Below, piece after piece: positions 13,101-22,427 of a DNA stretch of 64,000 nucleotides. The notes beneath the pieces are model-generated. The model was not told the DNA's origin. It saw only the letters and a list, made by a program, of their open reading frames with translations, and ran no database searches. This DNA is from Axinella damicornis (Eukaryota; Porifera; Demospongiae; Axinellida; Axinellidae): contig OZ007510.1 in the NCBI GenBank assembly GCA_963931865.1, positions 6,487,399 through 6,551,398 of the forward strand. Reading direction: 5' to 3'. Both the position numbers and the translations under genes were made by a program. Position 1 is the stretch's first letter. Each line of letters begins with the position of its first letter.

Positions 13101-16100
13101 GGTAGAGGGTACAGCAGAGATGGGAGGAGGTGAAGGTGTCGGGAATAGTTTGTCAAGTATGTCGTCTGAAGTAGAGGGTACAGCAGAGATGGGAGGAGGT
13201 GAAGGTGTTGGGAATAGTTCGTCAAGTATGTCGTCTGAAGTAGAGGGTACAGCAGAGATGGGAGGAGGTGAAGGTGTTGGGAATAGTTCGTCAAGTATGT
13301 TGTCTGAAGTAGAGGGTAACAGCAGAGATGGGAGGAGGTGAAGGTGTTGGGAATAGTTCGTCAAGTATGTCATCTGAAGTAGCTAGAGGGTACAGCATGA
13401 GATGGGAGGAGGTGAAGGTGTCAGGAATAGTTTGTCAAGTATGTCGGAAGGTGTCGGGAATAGTCCGGCCGTCAAGTATGACAACAGGATGTTCCATTTT
13501 GGATCATCGACTGGAACTTGTAAGTTACTCCAATGCACTGAAGTACCACCACCATCCATTGGTTGGGAGAGAGAGGGAACCCTTGTACAAGCAGCTATTC
13601 GCTTATTGTACTTGTACCCCCCACTGTTTACTTCACATCACTAGCTTGCAGACATGACAACAGGATGTTCCGTTTTGGATCATCGACTGGAACTTGTAAG
13701 TTACTCCAATGCACTGAGGTACCACCACCATCCATTGGTTGGGAGAGGGAGGGAACCCTTGTACAAGGAGCTATTCGCTTATTGTACTTGTATGCCCCAC
13801 GGTTTACTTCACATCACTAGCTTGCAGACATGACAACAGGATGTTCTGTTTAGGATCATCGACTGGAATTTGTAAGTTACTCCAACACACTGAAGTACCA
13901 CCACCATCCATTGGTTGGGAGAGAGAGGGAACCCTTGAGTCATTTTGGCATTTGCAACAGAGTGACAATTACTTCTTGATGGAAGGTTAAAACTGGTGGC
14001 ACATGTACGTAGCTTCTCTTTTGTAGGTGGATATTGTGACCGTGTATGGTAGAGTGGGGCTACTAGTTGCAGCTATGAAACATGCCTCTAGTTTCCAAGA
14101 GGTCTTCATCTGGACCCTTTCCCATAAAGAGTCAAGAACTTCCTGGTTACCTTGAACGTGATAACGGGAGGGGGATATCCTTTTGCCGAGCAGTGGAGCA
14201 CGAATCACAAACCACCACCTTTCTTTTCTATCACCAGCTTCTTTAACTTTATGCTTCGCCCTTTATCTGTGATGTTACTTTTTTGCTTTTGTTGATGAGA
14301 TGCTGTGGGGCAGCTGTCCGAGTTGTGGTCAAATGAATGTCATATCCTGCACCATGGTTCGTGCTGCTTGCTTTGACCTGACCTGTGAGGCATTGCGTGA
14401 ACTGGCTTGGTCCCACTCAGTTAGTGCGTTAGAAGCTGCTTCCTGCTGGAAGTGAGGTTATAGATGAAGGTTACTTGAAAGGTTGGCTGACCTTTGCGAT
14501 TTGGGACATGTAACCCAACAGGTTATTTCGGCGGGCTGGGTAACGAGAGCAGATAACCACTGTGTACAGGATGGTCTCTTATATCCTCTCTTGTCAGATA
14601 GGTCATGACCGAACCTCACCGAACAACTCAAGCTGACTGAACCAAGACCGAACCAACTCACGAACCAAGACCAAACCAAATCAAACTGACTGAACCAAGA
14701 CCGAACCAACTCACGAACCAACTCCGAACCGACTCAAGCTAAACCAAACCAAAACGCACCTAAACCTGAAAACCCACTGAAACTCTAGCCCAAAACAAAC
14801 TCTCTCCTCAAAAACTCCTAAGCCTAAAGATCCAACGGACGACGAAATGCAGTTACGCAAGTGCATTTATACTACACGCGTGAAGCCCGCCAAGTAGCAT
14901 CGAATAGACCAATCGTCTTTTGCTAGTTCTGAGCATGCCCATTGCCAACACTAGTCCCGCGCGCCGCTTTCGGTTACGAGATGTTCTCTTGGTGTTTGTG
15001 GTTCCATGATATGGCCGAGATCTGGATCATGAACAGAATACTAACAATAATGAAAATGGCTAAGAGTCAAGTTAAATAAACTACATCATTAGTTGAAGTC
15101 ACGGTAATTTTCTAGTGTTTTGCCCTGAATGAGGAGGGAGGGGATGCACGTCAAATGAAAAAGGAACTACCTGAGCTAGAAATCTTGGATCGAATGAAAG
15201 CGCTTGAAGAAAAGCTCCAGGACAGGGATGAAGAGCTGCGGTTACTGCGACAGCAAGCAACTGGAAGTGCAGTTCCATCTCAGGCCTCACTTAAGTATGA
15301 TGATCTTCCGCCTGGCACTGATCCCAAGGTTGAGATAGCTACATTAAAGAAAGCCCTCGAGAGCAAAGACCAAAAAATTCAGAGCCTACAAGTTCAGGTT
15401 GGGTCTTTTGAGAGAGTTATCCAAGCCCTCTCCCCATCAGACCCTGGCACCAGGTACCATGTACTCTCACTCCTAATAGTCTATTAGGTTCTTCAAGAGT
15501 AGCTAATCTCTGGCTACCAAAAGTGTGGTTTCCACTCGTAACACACTGCTAAGTTATAAAGTAACTAGTCTCTAGGATGTACTGTGGTGTGCCGTGTCAC
15601 AGCATTTCTGTTTGACTTCAATGTCTGATTTTTGTTCCTTGGTCTTCCTCCGCATTCTATTGCCGGGAATAATTCCTCTAGGTCAAGAAGTTTAGATTCC
15701 CGTTGGATTTTCCCATATCATCATCTCTCGATACATTCTGTAGGAAGATACAACACAGAGAAGGAATAGTGGGACTGCAAGACATTGTAGAAATGGATAT
15801 TTAGATTAACTCGTTGTGAGAGGAAAAGCCTTCTCCGACAACGAATTGAATGGCATCAGTCTGAGCCACGATACAAAAAAACAGCTACGCAAAATAGTAG
15901 CTAGCTACAGATTAAAATTACTTTGAAGTTGCTAGGCAAAGATATCTGCTCTCTGCTTACCGAGACCAACTTATGCTGTAGGTAGATACAAGGAGGGTGC
16001 ACATTGCTATCCAACATCTCATTGCAGAGTTTGTCATAAGTGGCTAGTTCTGACAAGTGTTATGAAAGTGTGACTCTCTTGAGTAGACCCTCTCCTTGAG

Positions 16101-18352
16101 GGACGTGCGTTTGGGTCCCTTTGGCAGTACTTTGAACACCTTTGGGAGACATGAGGCTTGCTGGAGGCTGGAGGAGGGGGAGGGGCACTGGCGGTCAGAG
16201 GCAGGGAAGCATACTGGTGGCCGGAGGCGGGGAATTGCTGGTTGAGTGAGAGTTGCTTGCTTGGACCTGGTTGTGTAGGAGGCTACATGGTCAGAGGCAG
16301 GGAAGCATACTGGTGGCCGGAGGCGGGGAATTGCTGGTTGAGTGAGAGTTGCTTGCTTGGACCTGGTTGTGTAGGAGGCAACATGGTCGCTAATGATGGT
16401 GAGAAGGGGGTGGTCTGCTCATTATGAATCAAGGTACAGGAATAGTAATAGGTTTCTGCCAATAGTAAGTGTGTGCCCATTTTGAAAACGTTGCCCAAGT
16501 GATCAGGTTTGATTTCAAAACACCGTGTAATCCCAATCTCGACCCTTCTTCACTGTTTCTACTCTTTGAAGATCTGCTGAGTGAAGAAGCATTTGTGTTG
16601 TAATTCTTGCATCTTGTGCAAATGGGCCTGGGTAAACTCCTGCTGCTATTGAAACTTTTTTGCGATGACGTAATGTGTATGGCAAAATGTTGCTGAGGAA
16701 GATGAAGTTGCATGGTCGCTGAGGAGGCGTCATACTGCCATTTGTTGAGGAAGTGAAGCAAAATAACTCCAAGAGTGCAGGCACGTATGTCTGCTTTAAT
16801 ATGCAGCGAGTGTTTTTCATTTGTATGTAGCGTGTAGTAAATTATTTTCAGTACAGCTAAATACCACAGACCAAGCAGTAAATCCCCTCCATCCCAGCTC
16901 TGCGAATATCACCGTTGGGGATGATGACGGTAAGTCATTCTTCAGTTTGCATTCCCGGATTTGAACGCTAGCAGGAATGTGTGTCCTCTGTGGATGAATG
17001 ACTGATCTCTTCACTTATATACGACATGAAAGTAATTGGCCACACTTTATGCGACAGGTGTCAACTCCCCTTTCCTTTAGAACCTGTATCAAGCCTTTTG
17101 GCACTCCGACGCTAAAACACCATTGTCTGCACTTTGCCCTGCCAAACTGTGTTTCTCATGCTTGGTTGTTTTCCCAACAGGCTTTGCATTCATTTTATAG
17201 GCTTTGAGAGCGGCTCCATGACAGCTGCTGTGGTCATGATCAAGAACCCATACTAACCTGTACCCCTTCTCCCATCAATTCATACCAGCTTCCTTCTCCT
17301 GAAAACGTCTCTGGCAGTAAGAGTGGTCTGCTAGCCATTACGTAACAGAAAATCTCCAGTTGCTTCTGGGAATCCTGCCGACTAGGCTCCATCTAATTTC
17401 ACAGGTGACAGGCACAACGTGGACGGGCTATTCAGCTAAAAGATCAAGAAGGAAATGGAGTGAATATACAGCAAGTGAAGCTCATAATGCATATGTGTGA
17501 AGAGTATTGCTTGAGACTGTTCACAGCCTCATAGACAAAATTCTTGGCGCGGAAGAGACAAGAACTAAGAATACAGTGAGTCAGTGCCCCAGAGTGAATT
17601 TTGCATTACATCATGCTTGTAATTTTACCGAAACTAAATCATTGTGACGTAATGACTGTGGGTTATGCACTTGCTAATGCTGTGCAGTTTGAATATCATC
17701 ATCTGTGCAAAGCTGCATGAACTGTTCATGCTTCTTGAGAAATTTATTCCGAAGATCAGGAAGGGGAATTTTGGGGCCAAAGATTTGGACGGATGTGGTT
17801 TCAATGTTACATTCTGGGGTAACAATAGTTTTGGTGATGGTATATGGTGAACATGGTTCACCTATTGACAACTCACCTGTTTCAATCAATTGCTGTTTTC
17901 GTACACTATAGCCTCAGGTGGAGGTAAAGAAGGCATAGATATCTCATCTCCAGGTAGCCTACGCTTCTTCCTTCTCAGTCAAGGCAAGCTGTTGTCACAG
18001 CCATCAAGCTTGTTCACCTCGATACCCTGTTTCTCAGCTGCTTCTTTCAGCACCTGACCACCATTTCCATTGGAGATTCCATATTGTCTTGCAACATCAC
18101 TTGTCGCTGCTGTTATATTGCTAGACAGTGAGAAAAGCACTCCTGCAGGTCTCAGCTCCTGGAGTCCACAGCTACAGTTCAGTTGTCAACTTATCATGCC
18201 TGGGTTATCAGCCTTGCTTAGAACACTACAGTAACTGTGAAGGGCTCAGGCCACTGATGATATTGGAATACTGGTGGAAAACGAATCACATCCAACTGTT
18301 TTGATGTTTAGCAATATCCTGGCTAAATGCTCCTGTGTGTGAGTGTGTGTGG

Positions 18353-18397
<45 letters not shown>

Positions 18398-21300
18398 GGT
18401 TTAAATTCGATTACTCATTCCAATTCTAATACAACTCATAGCGTAATAGACAGATTGCATTGAGAAAAATTATATAGCAAGGTCTTTCTGTGCTGCCTGC
18501 TGCAGGGTGTGCACCTCCTCTTTCAACCTTAGAATCCGCAGATTCCTCCTCCTCCTCTTCTGATTCCGAGTAGGCAGCTCGGAGGAGTCAAAGATTTACT
18601 ACGTGTTACTACATAACAGTGGCGTCTGCAATAATCTAGTGTGGACGTTAGCCCTAGTGCAATGTCGAGCGAATGCTACACACAAAGATGTGTTACCTTT
18701 TCTGTGACCCGTACTGTAGCTGGAGCCAATCTGACTTCACACTTTTGGAATGGTAAGGGTGACCTAATACAAGCAAGATTGTGATGCACGTTCGGGGAAC
18801 CGACATAGCTGGTTGGGCAAGTAGCCATCTTGCCAACTGGCCCCAATCGTGATCCAAGAAGTTGAAAACATTTTTGTTTGTGCAGTGTGTATTAACGGAA
18901 TGAAGAAAGAAGAATAGACAATGTTGAGACAAGTATATACACATTGCAAGTGAAATACAGCACAATTCCACAATCAGCACTATTTTTCATGCCCAGGACA
19001 GCCCCCAGAATGAGGCGCTGCATGGCCAGCAGCATTACTGTCTACATGTACCATGGATTAGAAAATACAACATTTTAGTTGTGTCGATAAAATCATCCTT
19101 TGAGTTAATGCCGAAGAACTGGATACCTTTGATGGTCACGCCATCCGAGTCTTTCCATGCCTTGAACAACCGAGCCTGTGTGTGCATTGAATATGAAAGC
19201 AAGTTATACACAAGCGCATGTGACATGTGCATTGCATGGGTATGGTTTTACCTGTAGTCTAGGGGTAACCACGAGGCCAAACACAGGAGGTGGATCCCCA
19301 GCTGTCCCTCCCCAACCGTCTCTTCACCCTTGATCTAAAGTGGTTCAGTACACAGTAATCTACAAACTACAATCACACGCACCACAGTATAATCACATAC
19401 ATGTAGCCCCTCGTTACCAGGGTCCACTAACCTCAAACACGAAACGGACTTTTCACCCTTCTCTGACATCCACATCAGTCACACTCTGCAGGTAGGAAAT
19501 AAATATTCAGACCTGCCCACCCTTGCATGTCACAACCCTGTCTGTGTTGTATTCATTGGTAGCGTTTGACGGCTAAGGGCTACTCATAGCAAGCATGCAC
19601 ATAAGCAGTGGTCTTTCATAGCCTCAGCAATACTGGAGGAAGTTGCAAGGAGTGACAGCTGCAGCCACCTAACATCACCAAACCAGTCTACAGGGTTTGC
19701 TCCAAGCAGTACCCACAGGTCGGCTGAAGACCTTGACACCCTTCCCTCTTCCCTCCATGACTCACAAGCTGGAACAAGCCTCTCTGGATCATCTCAAATA
19801 CTGAAAGCATGTTGGTGTGAATCATCCAAACACTTCAATAGGAGAACGTCCTCCCTCAGATCTAGGTAACAGTTGTATGGTGAGTGTCGGGAGCTATATA
19901 TCAGCGACTCATCGTTCTTCTACCTGCCTCATATCCCTCTTCAAAAACCTTTCATCTTGAAGGAAGGCCTTGCACTGCCAGCTCTTCCTGTTCTAACACT
20001 CCCTTCCTCCTCACAGCCTGTACACAAAGACAGAAGGAACAAGGAAATAAGGCTCACCCAAGACATCTTCGTCCGATTCGGACAGAACCTGTTGTGCATT
20101 TAGTTTCTCAACTACTTGATCAGCAGAAATGCTAGCAAGAGGAGGACCCTGTCAAGAAGGTCTGGGAGTTTGCTCGACTCCAGGTTGGTTTTGATGATCT
20201 TCATGGAAGAGAACATTCTCTCCACATGGCCACTGGAGAAGAGAAGACTAAAGAGCAGCTCGTACTGGGCCTGTGGGCATGCTTAGCTGTGCAACTTGCT
20301 TTTAGTTGTTGTCATTACAACTGATTGTGGCCATTCATGCATGTCCCTGCTGGTCCATGGAAGGCACTCGAGTAAGCCTCAATGAGCTATATATGTATGT
20401 AGCAACATCTGGGCTATACCTGGTGTAACAAAATTGCGGTGTGACAAAAATCGGGGCTACACCCGAGTACTGTTATCATGACTCTGACGGAATCGTCTTT
20501 CTAAAACTTGCTGATCCCTGCAATTGAACTTTGCAGCCTATGCCTGCAATTTCAGTTTGCAACACTTCCGAAGTTTATCGTTTGTCCTTGAATAGCAGCT
20601 TTCTGTTCTGTGAATAAGGCAACAAAATGGTCAAGCTTCTGGTTCATCAGAAACGTCTTTGATGAATATGCTGCTTATGCCTGCAACTTCAGTTAGCAAC
20701 GCAGAACCTCCTTCCGAAGTTCGTCGTTTGTACTTTGTGTTTCTTGAATAGCAGCATTCTGTTCTGTGAATACGGCGACCAAATGGTCAAGCTTCTGGTT
20801 CATCAGAAACGTCTTTGATGAATATGCTGCTTATGCCTGCAACTTCAGTTAGCAACGCAGAAACCTCCTTCCGAAGTTGATCGTTTGTCCTTTGTGTTTC
20901 TTGAATAGCAGCATTCTGTTCTGTGAACAAGGCGGCCAAATGGTCAAGCTTCTGGTTCATCAGAAACATCTTTGATGAATATGCTGCTTATGCCTGCAAC
21001 TTCAGTTAGCAACGCAGAAACCTCCTTCCGAAGTTGATCGTTTGTCCTTTGTGTTTCTTGAATAGCAGCATTCTGTTCTGTGAACAAGGCGGCCAAATGG
21101 TCAAGCTTCTGGTTCATCAGAAACATCTTTGATGAATATGCTGCTTATGCCTGCAACTTCAGTTAGCAACGCAGAAACCTCCTTCCGAAGTTGATCGTTT
21201 GTCCTTTGTGTTTCTTGAATAGCAGCATTCTGTTCTGTGAACAAGGTGACCAAATGGTCAAGCTTCTGGTTCATCAGAAACATCTTTGATGAATATGCTG

Positions 21301-22379
21301 CTTATGCCTGCAACTTCAGCTAGCAACGCAGAAACCTTCTTCCTAAGTTGATCGTTTGTCCTTTGTGTTTCTTGAATAGCAGCATTCTGTTCTGTGAATA
21401 AGGTGACCAAATGGTCAAGCTTCTGGTTCATCAGAAAGATGAATTAGTTAACTCTTGTATTTGCTGTTCTGTTCTCATTACACTCCTGGTAGGGGAAAAA
21501 TTGCGCCGCGTAATGTAAATAAATAACCTCATAGCTCGCAGGAAAGGCCTACAAAGATTCTGACTACACCGTCGTGATCGCTATCATGCAGTTAGTGCTG
21601 AGACTCACCTTGGTGGTGGAGATACAAGCGCTTTTGTCGTGCTGTCGGCCGCCATTGTTCGATCGTTCTCTTCGACGTTGGTTGCCAGTACAGTCATACG
21701 AAGGGCCCACAAAGTTTCTGACCACACAGCCGTAATCGCTGTCGTTCACTGACGCTTACATACCAAAACTCACCGTGCTGGCAAAGTTGTAAGTGCTGTA
21801 ATAACTTCGTGTCTTCCCTTTGGCCGCCATTGCTAGCGATCGACTGAGTGCGGTTGCCACGTGGCACGTGCGTTAATTGGAACTAACTGCGATACGCTAC
21901 GGCGAGTCGCAGCCGGCGTTGCAACGGCTACCAGGAGTGCGGTTGCCCCTCGTTATAAGAATAGACTTTTTTTAGTGCCATTGCCATGCCCATTAAGATG
22001 AGGCTACTTTCTGTTATTGAGCTATATGTACATACCATTGTATTACACTTCAACTTCCTGTGTCCCTCCTCCTTCCCTCCCTCCTTTCCTCCTTCCCTTT
22101 TTGTCCTCCTACCCTTCCCCCTCCTCCTTCTCCTCCGTAGTCGCCTCTGTGGGTCACTGGGCTACTATGATATTTCCCGTGAGAAGAAGATATCCCTCAA
22201 AACTCCACAACCACTTCAAGTGTTCAATCGCGTCTTTCACAAAGTGACAACCACTGATGATCCCGTTATCAGAGAGGTGTGTGTGTGCATGTGTGTGCCT
22301 GTGGATGTGTGTCTTTGTGGATGTGTATGTTTCATGTGTATGTGCAAAGGTAAGGTACGTGTGTGTACATTTGTGTATG

Positions 22380-22427
<48 letters not shown>

